Part shown: piece after piece, positions 1 to 4,373 of the stretch
Position numbering within the stretch: position 1 is the first letter of the stretch
How the letters are laid out: each line of letters begins with the position of its first letter
Origin: JAPLJQ01 sp037143735
GTDB taxonomy: Bacteria > Desulfobacterota > Syntrophia > Syntrophales > UBA2185
Assembly (NCBI GenBank): GCA_037143735.1
Contig: JBAWYD010000085.1
Span: forward strand, 1-9,372
Length of the DNA: 9,372 nt
Reading direction: 5' to 3'
Made by a program: the position numbers and the translations under genes
Notes under the pieces: generated by a model
The model's input: only the letters and a program-made list of their open reading frames with translations
Told to the model about the DNA's origin: nothing
Databases searched by the model: none

Positions 1-3
1 AAG

Positions 4-52
4 CGGACAACTCATTTGCTACAAAACCGGACAAGTCTATTTGCTCTTGACA
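4..52. repeat. Direct repeats resembling the end of an IS21-type element
   Basis: Two near-identical direct repeats, CGGACAACTCATTTGCT (4-20) and CGGACAAGTCTATTTGCT (28-45), are followed by TTGACA (47-52). Read on the other strand this starts TGTCAAGAGCAAAT and contains two TTGTCCG words. Several short repeats inside a TGTCA-type end are typical of IS21-family insertion sequences. No transposase lies in the window, so the body would be to the left, and the element would end near base 52. The family assignment is inferred from this pattern alone. Confidence 0.4.
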
Positions 53-144
53 CCATGAACATTTTTCTAAGGCCGAAATCCGAAAAAGCGGGCGAATTCC
101 GTCAATTTAGGCATAGCATCCCACATTGGGTGGCCAGCTTTCCA

Positions 145-174
145 TTGACATGCAAGATCGTCTTGTCCTATACT
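145..174 (+). promoter_or_regulatory. Sigma70-type promoter for the 222-763 gene pair
   Basis: A perfect -35 hexamer TTGACA (145-150) is followed by an 18-base spacer and a -10 hexamer TATACT (169-174). Transcription would start near 181, about 40 bases before the ATG at 222, which has its own ribosome binding site. The position fits a promoter for the two overlapping small genes. Confidence 0.55.
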
Positions 175-221
175 TCCTCCACAAAAAGGTAATGTCTTAT
201 CAAACAAAGAAAGGGTTTTAT

Positions 222-491
222 ATGAATTTTGACAAGTTTCTTAAAGTAGCGGTTCTTGTGTTGTTTGTCTTGGCTATTTTTGTTTACGGAATGGCGAACA
301 GATACCAATTTATTCATGTTAGCGGGGGTCTTTCAGGGTTTGCCTGTAACCAATATACAGGGAAATGTGAGTGGCTATCTCCGGAAGAGATGGGAAAAGA
401 AAAAGTAGTGAAGTATTCGGAGAAACAGAGAGGGGAAATGGAAAGACAGGCAGCGACACAAGCACCACCGCCAGACGGTCCGCGGAAATGA
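222..491 (+). CDS. Small single-pass membrane protein, unknown function
   Basis: This encodes an 89-residue protein that I do not recognise. The ATG at 222 is chosen because AAGGG at 211-215 stands six bases upstream and because a promoter ends at 174. An upstream in-frame start at 126 lies before the -35 box and adds nothing protein-like. Residues about 7-24 form one hydrophobic segment (VAVLVLFVLAIFVYGMA) after a short basic N-terminus, so the protein is probably anchored in the inner membrane with its tail outside. The tail holds two cysteines close together (FACNQYTGKCEW), which could form a disulfide, and then a charged, Gln/Pro-rich end. Its last codons overlap the next gene as ATGA at 488-491, so the two are probably translationally coupled. 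Confidence 0.7.
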   Translation: MNFDKFLKVAVLVLFVLAIFVYGMANRYQFIHVSGGLSGFACNQYTGKCEWLSPEEMGKEKVVKYSEKQRGEMERQAATQAPPPDGPRK

Positions 492-763
492 TGACCGTTG
501 AAAAGATTTCAGACTGGTGTGGGAATCTAAAAGATAATCGTCTCGATCTGATTGCTACCAGAATGTTCTCCTCAACAGTGGATGCCCTGTTTGACGCATT
601 TCGCAGAAACGATGATATACCGCCGGTAGAGAAATTTGTGGAGCGGCTGGAATCCAAACTGAGAGGCGACATAAAAATCGCCCTTCATCTTGGTCGTGAA
701 AAAATACCCTCAAAGTTCGACGCCCCAAAACCTGGTTCCACAGGGCGCATTCGAGAGTCATAA
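488..763 (+). CDS. Small soluble protein of unknown function, coupled to upstream gene
   Basis: This encodes a 91-residue protein starting MMTVEKISDWCGNLK. The start overlaps the stop of the membrane-protein gene by four bases (ATGA, 488-491), the usual arrangement for translational coupling. ATG at 488 and ATG at 491 are both possible starts. The reading frame is open further upstream (from 371), but that part overlaps the preceding gene and is its shadow. The protein is hydrophilic, has no membrane segment or signal peptide, and looks mostly helical with many charged residues (for example VEKFVERLESKLRGD). The C-terminus is basic and Pro/Gly-containing and probably disordered. No family is recognised. 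A cytoplasmic partner of the upstream membrane protein is a guess from position only. Confidence 0.6.
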   Translation: MMTVEKISDWCGNLKDNRLDLIATRMFSSTVDALFDAFRRNDDIPPVEKFVERLESKLRGDIKIALHLGREKIPSKFDAPKPGSTGRIRES

Positions 764-824
764 GAGGGATATATAGACTAAATTTCCAATATTAATTTTT
801 CTTGCGACGGAAGAGCTTCTTGAT

Positions 825-910
825 CTACCTGACCCTGACTCCTTCGCGCACCCATGCGAGAGCAGCAAACGCCATTGCACCCAAAAGAAGAAAGACAAGA
901 CTTCATGTAC
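825..910 (-). pseudogene. Possible decayed C-terminus of a PEP-CTERM protein
   Basis: Read on the - strand, GTACATGAA (910-902) followed by a shift of frame near 890-900 gives a hydrophobic stretch ending GAMAFAALAWVREGVRVR and a stop at 827-825. A VPEP-like word, a hydrophobic helix and a basic tail make up the PEP-CTERM sorting signal, and this resembles one with a substitution in the motif and an indel in the pyrimidine/purine-rich run. No longer reading frame connects upstream. The rest of 764-1047 shows no gene, RNA or repeat that I can support. The similarity is weak and could be chance. Confidence 0.22.
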
Positions 911-1047
911 AATGGTGCAAACTTGATTTGACGAGCAGGAATTGAATACGGGTGGAAACATGCAAATTCTTTTCAGCTTATTTTCTATAAATATTAAATA
1001 TGGATGTCTTCCTGAAATCCTCAAACTGCCATCGTTGATTTTCATTA

Positions 1048-1074
1048 TAGATTTCAAACAGGAATCGTGATAAT
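1048..1074 (+). promoter_or_regulatory. Repeated promoter-like box, copy 1
   Basis: TAGATTTC (1048-1055), ten bases, then CGTGATAAT (1066-1074). The same layout, with exactly ten bases between TTTC and CGTG (CCTC in copy 4), recurs at 4199, 6779 and 9266. The inner bases also form a partial dyad (GATTTC...GAATC). The fixed spacing fits either a -35/-10 pair for an alternative sigma factor, with GATAAT as the -10 part, or an operator half-site pair. It lies just before a conserved leader that ends in a terminator. Confidence 0.45.
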
Positions 1075-1079
1075 CGAAA

Positions 1080-1190
1080 AACATATATAAAGTCAGAGAT
1101 TAAAACTTTATAAACCCTTTAACCTTTTGTGAGGGTAATATGGTCTGATTAATGAAACCCCGTTTCTTATTAAGAGCGGGGCTTTTTATT
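1080..1190 (+). ncRNA. Structured leader RNA or small RNA ending in a terminator, copy 1
   Basis: The stretch between the promoter-like box and the terminator is partly conserved with 4230-4335. GTGAGGGTAATATGG begins at 1129, 81 bases after the start of the box; the counterpart at 4279 is 80 bases after its box. TCTGATTA and GAAA follow in both copies. A hairpin can form between ACCCT (1114-1118) and AGGGT (1132-1136). In the other copy the same positions read GCCTT/AAGGT, so pairing is kept while bases change (C-G to T-A, A-T to G-T). The RNA ends at the terminator at 1158-1187. It could be a roughly 110-base small RNA or an attenuated leader for the gene at 1395. I cannot match it to a known riboswitch class. 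Confidence 0.45.
1158..1190 (+). terminator. Intrinsic terminator, leader copy 1
   Basis: CCCCG (1158-1162) pairs with CGGGG (1177-1181), with CTTA/TAAG pairing inside the loop. CTTTTTATT follows. It stands about 200 bases before the next gene and directly after the conserved leader block, so it would end a small RNA or act as an attenuator. Confidence 0.8.
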
Positions 1191-1394
1191 ATGTATAAAG
1201 TCGTCAAGGATGTTTGTATACGGGCCTATATACTCACTTAATGTTAGCCATTGAAAGTGAGAGGGCAAGATAAAAGAGGGAAGCAGCATCGGAAACAACG
1301 TCCACAGGTCTGAAAATAATGGAATAATAACCGATTGGATGATTGATTTGGCGAATGGGCGGGACTAATACGTGTGGTAAGGGAGGTTTCGATC
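1191..1394 (+). other. Leader of the four-gene cluster, no gene seen
   Basis: This stretch separates the leader terminator from the ATG at 1395. It holds a 16-codon open frame (1191-1241, MYKVVKDVC...) with no ribosome binding site, and purine-rich sequence leading to the strong GGGAGG at 1381. I see no clear -35/-10 pair and no longer reading frame. Confidence 0.35.
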
Positions 1395-2066
1395 ATGACA
1401 CAAGAACAAATGAAGAAGACAGGATGGCTGCTGATCATTGCAGGGGCGGTGATACAAGTGGTGATGATATTTTCTGGCTTTTTCTGGTATATATCTCTCA
1501 TTCTTCTCGGTACTGGATATTATCTTGGGCTGAAAGGCAGGGGGTATGCGCCATTCAAGTCCCGGCACTTTTACGGAATGATCGTGTGCAGTCTCTTTCC
1601 GATCATCGGACCGATCGTCGCAATTATATCAATTGCATATCTGCCAAATTTCGGCGAACAGCTGGACCCTGCAAGGAAAAGACGTGCCATGCTGGTGTCC
1701 GCTATTTTTGTGATAGTCATGGTGATAGTGATGGCTCTGATCGGATGGCAGCAATATGAACTGATAAATAATAATCATTTACTGCGGAGTGCCGGCAGTC
1801 ACATCAAGCAGGCAGATGTTCTGAAGAAAGAAGGCAAGGACTTCAGCGTTGAGATTGCTCTTGCCCAAAAGGATCTACAGCGTATCGGAAACGTTTTTAG
1901 TGGAAAGTGTCTCGAGGCCAAAATCGCACTTTTGTCTGGAGACATATTTCGTCTACATGGGCGGTACAAAGAGACGGAAAAAATGTATAAGGATGCAGAA
2001 GAGGAAATGCTCGAAGATGTGAAGGAGCGGCTTGCAAGGTTAAAGGAGCTGAAAAAAGAGCCATGA
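1395..2066 (+). CDS. Four-TM membrane protein with helical, TPR-like C-terminal tail
   Basis: This encodes a 223-residue protein starting MTQEQMKKTG. The ATG at 1395 is preferred because GGGAGG (1381-1386) lies eight bases upstream; the in-frame ATG at 1374 has no such site. Hydrophobic segments lie at about residues 10-29, 30-46, 60-82 and 98-118, making a compact membrane domain. From about residue 119 the protein is soluble and strongly helical, with heptad-like Leu/Glu/Lys runs and a stretch resembling one or two TPR-like helical pairs (GDIFRLHGRYKETEKMYKDA). The tail ends in a charged coiled-coil-like segment. No named family is recognised. It is the first gene after leader copy 1 and is followed by a small caspase/CHAT-like gene, so the tail may hold a partner at the membrane; that is inference. 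Confidence 0.78.
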   Translation: MTQEQMKKTGWLLIIAGAVIQVVMIFSGFFWYISLILLGTGYYLGLKGRGYAPFKSRHFYGMIVCSLFPIIGPIVAIISIAYLPNFGEQLDPARKRRAMLVSAIFVIVMVIVMALIGWQQYELINNNHLLRSAGSHIKQADVLKKEGKDFSVEIALAQKDLQRIGNVFSGKCLEAKIALLSGDIFRLHGRYKETEKMYKDAEEEMLEDVKERLARLKELKKEP

Positions 2067-2176
2067 TCTGATCAAACCCAGCCTTTACTTTCCATGACAG
2101 TTATATGAATAGTTGGATTCCATTTCCATAATGATACTGAAAAGAATCAAAGCCGGAGAAGGAAAAGGGTAAGGTC

Positions 2177-2269
2177 ATGAAACCAATATTGTCAGGAAAG
2201 CCTTTCTTTACGAAAACAAGGATTAAATTCATTCTTAGAATGGTTGTCCTCCCGTTTTTGGCAATATGA
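2177..2269 (+). pseudogene. Probable N-terminal fragment of the frameshifted caspase-like gene
   Basis: The ATG at 2177 has AAGGG (2165-2169) seven bases upstream, the best translation start in this part. It encodes MKPILSGKPFFTKTRIKF and then a hydrophobic segment (ILRMVVLPFLAI) before TGA at 2267-2269. The downstream caspase-like frame is +1 to it and has no ribosome binding site of its own. A one-base insertion near 2240-2267 (for example in the T run at 2255-2259), or a programmed shift, would join the two. The joined product would be a basic N-terminus plus a membrane anchor followed by the protease-like domain. A sequencing error is also possible. Confidence 0.42.
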
Positions 2270-2693
2270 TTACTGGGCATCTCCATGCGCCTTTCTCGGA
2301 TCCTACATTCCCTGGTCGCACTACTTTAACAACAGAAATATGAAGGTAAAATGGTTTTTTCGGGCAAAGAGCAATGACCTTGAGGAAGTCATTAAAGATA
2401 TGGACTGCCAGAGTATTGTGCTGGTTGGACATGGGGATATAGATAGCTGGCAGGCAACGGATAAGGAAATATCAAACTCAGAAGTTGCGAAGATGATGAA
2501 AGATGTACCAAAGAAGAAAGGTGAGTGGCTGCAGTTGAGTTGTGGTGGAGAAAGCAAATATTTCATGAAAATGGGTGAGTTGGTAATGCAGGACAAAGGG
2601 AAAGTCTACACATATTCCAAATCCGTGACGACCTATATCTTTGTTTTCGATGCTCTCTCCGGATTCAGATATCTGAAATCTTTAAACCGATAG
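2244..2693 (+). CDS. Minimal caspase/CHAT-like (clan CD) protein, N-terminus probably frameshifted
   Basis: The open frame encodes 149 residues from a TTG at 2244, or 117 from the first in-frame ATG at 2340; neither start has a ribosome binding site. Two sites match the clan CD peptidase pattern: a hydrophobic strand followed by a His-Gly pair (SIVLVGHGDIDSW, His63) and a second strand followed by Cys-Gly (EWLQLSCGGES, Cys100). The 36 residues between them and the predicted strand order fit a reduced caspase/CHAT fold. The total is far shorter than the usual 220-300 residues of such a domain. The upstream frame at 2177 supplies a good start and a membrane anchor, so the intact gene was probably about 170 residues. 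Protease activity is inferred from the dyad only. It belongs to the 1395-4126 cluster, and the family assignment needs a structure-based search. Confidence 0.58.
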   Translation: MSSRFWQYDYWASPCAFLGSYIPWSHYFNNRNMKVKWFFRAKSNDLEEVIKDMDCQSIVLVGHGDIDSWQATDKEISNSEVAKMMKDVPKKKGEWLQLSCGGESKYFMKMGELVMQDKGKVYTYSKSVTTYIFVFDALSGFRYLKSLNR

Positions 2694-2783
2694 CCTTAAC
2701 CTGTAATGTCTGGAGAAACTGATTTACTTGAATAAAAAACTTTGACTGTGATTGTGCGAACCGTTCTGCAATGCGCGTTGTGT

Positions 2784-2823
2784 CTATCAAGTGATAGTCC
2801 GGTATTATAGAAAAAGACCGGAC
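2784..2823 (+). promoter_or_regulatory. Two small hairpins just upstream of the split membrane gene
   Basis: CTATCA (2784-2789) and TGATAG (2792-2797) form a tight palindrome. It is overlapped at its right edge by GTCCGGT (2797-2803), which can pair with ACCGGAC (2817-2823) around a 13-base A/T-rich loop. There is no U run, so this is not an intrinsic terminator. It ends 13 bases before the ATG at 2837 and could be an operator, an RNA structure near the start codon, or a chance dyad. Confidence 0.3.
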
Positions 2824-2836
2824 AGTTCGCGGGGCA

Positions 2837-3274
2837 ATGAGACAGATGTTCGATTCAGTATCGTTTTTTTCAGTCTATGTAACCTGCTGGGTTTTGCTCT
2901 GCCTCTTCGCCGTTGTTCTCTATATCAAAGATAGAAATACCTATTCTGTTTCTTGTCAGAATTATTGGCGTTTTCTTTTTATCCGCTGGAAGGTCATCAC
3001 GTTTTTAATTGCTTCCACGGGAATGACGGTTATAGCACCATATACTGGAGATCCCACGTGGGATTATGTCGATGCAGCATTCATGTCTGTGTTGACATTT
3101 TTAACAGCGCCCTGGTCTGTTGGCACCCTGTACAAAATGGTCAAGAAGGAACTTCCCATGAAACAAGGTTTTGTAGCAGCCTGTTTATGGATGTTTTCCG
3201 CAAGCTGGTCCTATGATCTTTATATCGAGACCTTTGAATTACTCCTGAAATTCGGTAAATCGTCATTCCCGTGA
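2837..3274 (+). pseudogene. 5' part of a membrane-protein gene split by a MITE
   Basis: The first 130 codons (2837-3226) encode a genuine membrane protein with about four hydrophobic segments: near residues 8-28, 50-67, 77-96 and 112-128. The last host residues read WSYDLYI. From 3227 the frame runs into an inserted element and ends after 16 foreign codons at TGA 3272-3274. Joining 3226 directly to 3363 restores an open frame, giving ...WSYDLYI-LIRDGAYPMTW... and a product of about 213 residues. The start at 2837 has only a weak GGGG upstream. I do not know the family; it would have had five to seven membrane segments. The truncated protein lacks its C-terminal third and is probably non-functional unless both halves are made and assemble. 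Confidence 0.78.
3222..3226 (+). repeat. Target-site duplication, left copy (ATATC)
   Basis: ATATC stands directly against the left terminal inverted repeat of the inserted element and is repeated exactly at 3358-3362 on the other side. It belongs to the Tyr-Ile codons of the interrupted gene. Confidence 0.85.
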
Positions 3275-3357
3275 AAACGGGAATCCAGTATTTTCAGGAG
3301 CTTCTGGATTCCCGCCTACGCGGGAATGACACAGAAGGGGCGTTTTTCAAAGGTCTC
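3227..3357. mobile_element. 131-bp MITE with 12-bp terminal inverted repeats
   Basis: The element is bounded by perfect 12-base inverted repeats, GAGACCTTTGAA (3227-3238) and TTCAAAGGTCTC (3346-3357), and flanked by the 5-base duplication ATATC. Inside are nested inverted repeats: CTCCTGAAA (3242-3250) against TTTCAGGAG (3292-3300), and two 27-base arms (3262-3288 and 3304-3330) of the GTCATTCCCG...CGGGAATCCAG type, each also a hairpin. It encodes no transposase, so it would have been moved in trans by an element with the same ends. It interrupts a membrane-protein gene, and removing it with one ATATC copy (136 bases) restores the frame exactly. That is direct evidence of insertion into a once intact gene. 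Confidence 0.88.
3262..3330. repeat. Inverted repeat arms inside the MITE
   Basis: The left arm (3262-3288) starts GTCATTCCCG and ends CGGGAATCCAG. The right arm (3304-3330) is its imperfect inverse, from CTGGATTCCCG to CGGGAATGAC. Each arm folds on itself through ATTCCCG/CGGGAAT, and the two can pair into a long cruciform. Repeats with this core are scattered through many proteobacterial genomes. Transcribed, they would form strong hairpins inside the broken gene's mRNA. Confidence 0.85.
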
Positions 3358-3362
3358 ATATC
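3358..3362 (+). repeat. Target-site duplication, right copy (ATATC)
   Basis: This is an exact copy of ATATC at 3222-3226, directly after the right terminal inverted repeat. The host gene resumes with CTG ATT CGG (Leu-Ile-Arg) at 3363. Confidence 0.85.
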
Positions 3363-3614
3363 CTGATTCGGGATGGGGCCTATCCGATGACCTGGTTTGC
3401 CAATATTTTCGCATCATCGGCGCTTTACTTCATGGCCGGCTTGCTTTGGAATCTGGAATCTCGACCGAAGAGAGGGGTTATTTTTTCATTTATGGAGACT
3501 GATTGGCCGACGCCGATGCCGGATTCTGACTTTTCGAAGGTATTCTGGTTTGCGGTGCCTATTATCGTGATGGTTTCTGCCCTGATCTTGGTCTTTTTCT
3601 GGTTCAAGTTTTGA
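3363..3614 (+). pseudogene. 3' part of the membrane-protein gene split by a MITE
   Basis: These 83 codons complete the gene begun at 2837: LIRDGAYPMTWFANIFASSALYF, a hydrophobic segment (about 3393-3445), a polar loop rich in Pro and Asp, and a last hydrophobic segment (VFWFAVPIIVMVSALILVFFWF) before TGA at 3612-3614. An ATG at 3387 could start a separate 75-residue product, but no ribosome binding site is seen. The stop lies 17 bases before the next gene's ATG at 3632, which supports co-transcription in the original cluster. Confidence 0.78.
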
Positions 3615-3631
3615 TGACCGGAGGACAAGAA

Positions 3632-4126
3632 ATGCCAAATGTCATGAAATCGATTGTCGTCGCCGTCTCTCTGTTCATCATTGATGCTTTCGTGCTTAAC
3701 CAGGGAATCCTCTCGCTGGTCATATTGTTTATTGCGATCCCCTTCATGGTCGTGAGAGCGATCAAAAAACGAGAAGACAGTGTTCTGCTGAAAAAGCGAC
3801 TCATTATTATGGGGATCTATGTCACAATGGTTGTTCTTGTCTTTGCGTCCAATCATCTGAACAATGTTATCGCAAAAAATAGGGCAGATGTTATCATCAA
3901 AGCCTGTGAGCAATACAAACTCATGAAAGGCGTTTATCCGCCCAAGCTTTCTGTTCTTGTGCCGGTGTTCCTTAAAAAAATACCAACTGCTAAATATACG
4001 TTTTCATCTGATCAATTTAGATATTTTGTGTCTGCTAACCACCACCAGCTGATGTTTACCGCCATACCGCCTTTTGGCAGATCTTATTATGTTTTAGAGG
4101 AAAAGAGGTGGGGGTCTATTGATTAA
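3632..4126 (+). CDS. Membrane protein with pseudopilin-like C-terminal tail
   Basis: This encodes a 164-residue protein starting MPNVMKSIVV. The ATG at 3632 is chosen because GGAGGA (3620-3625) lies six bases upstream; earlier in-frame starts at 3611 and 3614 overlap the preceding stop. Residues about 6-44 hold two hydrophobic segments, a basic loop (RAIKKRED) follows, and residues 57-74 form a third. The remaining 90 residues look like the variable part of type II secretion pseudopilins: a helix, then YKLMKGVYPPKLSVLVP, a short KKIP turn, and beta strands ending YYVLEEKRWGS. The order 'helix, Q-Y, G-x-YP, L..LVP, P' is the usual pseudopilin layout, but the classic prepilin peptidase site and N-terminal pilin helix are absent, so it is not a normal pilin. 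It is the last gene of the cluster begun at 1395. Confidence 0.78.
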   Translation: MPNVMKSIVVAVSLFIIDAFVLNQGILSLVILFIAIPFMVVRAIKKREDSVLLKKRLIIMGIYVTMVVLVFASNHLNNVIAKNRADVIIKACEQYKLMKGVYPPKLSVLVPVFLKKIPTAKYTFSSDQFRYFVSANHHQLMFTAIPPFGRSYYVLEEKRWGSID

Positions 4127-4198
4127 GAGGTGTTGTCGAGTCCCCTTTTTCTCATCCCTTCCTTCCTTGTGTGACTCCCTTGCTCTCTCTAAACATTG

Positions 4199-4225
4199 TA
4201 GATTTCAAATGAAAATCGTGCTACA
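4199..4225 (+). promoter_or_regulatory. Repeated promoter-like box, copy 2
   Basis: TAGATTTC (4199-4206), ten bases, then CGTGCTACA (4217-4225). It shares the spacing and most bases of copy 1. A partial dyad GATTT...AAATC is visible. It precedes the second copy of the conserved leader and the ankyrin-caspase gene. Confidence 0.45.
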
Positions 4226-4229
4226 GAAC

Positions 4230-4335
4230 CGCTATAAATGATTGTCAACATAAAGATTCAAACTGCCTTAAGCCATGCGTGAAGGTGATATGGACTGATT
4301 ACCGAAAATCCCGTACTCAGAAGGCGGGTTTTTTT
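4230..4335 (+). ncRNA. Structured leader RNA or small RNA ending in a terminator, copy 2
   Basis: GTGAAGGTGATATGG starts at 4279 and continues into ACTGATTA, two bases and GAAA, matching copy 1 in order and spacing. GCCTT (4265-4269) pairs with AAGGT (4282-4286) at the place where copy 1 has ACCCT/AGGGT. The RNA ends at a terminator 38 bases before the ankyrin-caspase start codon, so here an attenuator role is as likely as a free small RNA. Sequence between the box and the hairpin is hardly conserved, which suggests that structure and the GATATGG...GAAA core are what is kept. Confidence 0.48.
4305..4335 (+). terminator. Intrinsic terminator or attenuator before the caspase gene
   Basis: CCCG (4310-4313) pairs with CGGG (4325-4328), followed by seven T (4329-4335). 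AAAA at 4305-4308 can extend the stem with the T run. It is shorter than the terminator of copy 1 but at the same place in the unit. Transcription of the gene at 4374 must read through it or start after it. Confidence 0.72.
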
Positions 4336-4373
4336 GCTTATTGCCTACCGGACTTTTTTGAGAGAGGCGCAAC

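Noticed and set aside
55..192. 45-codon open frame on the + strand (MNIFLRPKSEK...).
   Set aside because: It has no ribosome binding site, spans the -35/-10 pair of the next gene and has no recognisable content.
758..1084. 108-residue open frame on the - strand.
   Set aside because: It has no ribosome binding site and irregular composition. Only the short piece at 825-910 recalls a known signal, and that in a different frame.
1143..1158. Hammerhead-like core CTGA...GAAA in both leader copies (also near 4294-4308).
   Set aside because: The order CTGATTA-NN-GAAA recalls the hammerhead CUGANGA...GAAA, but the essential G before the last A is replaced by T and there is no stem between the two words or a matching cleavage site.
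3262..3330. Paired repeats considered as a CRISPR fragment.
   Set aside because: The two arms are inverted, not direct, and sit inside terminal inverted repeats with a target duplication, so they belong to a MITE.
3425..3913. 162-residue - strand open frame across the split gene and the pseudopilin-like gene.
   Set aside because: It is antisense to two membrane-protein frames; its His/Asp/Asn-rich product is the usual shadow of hydrophobic codons.
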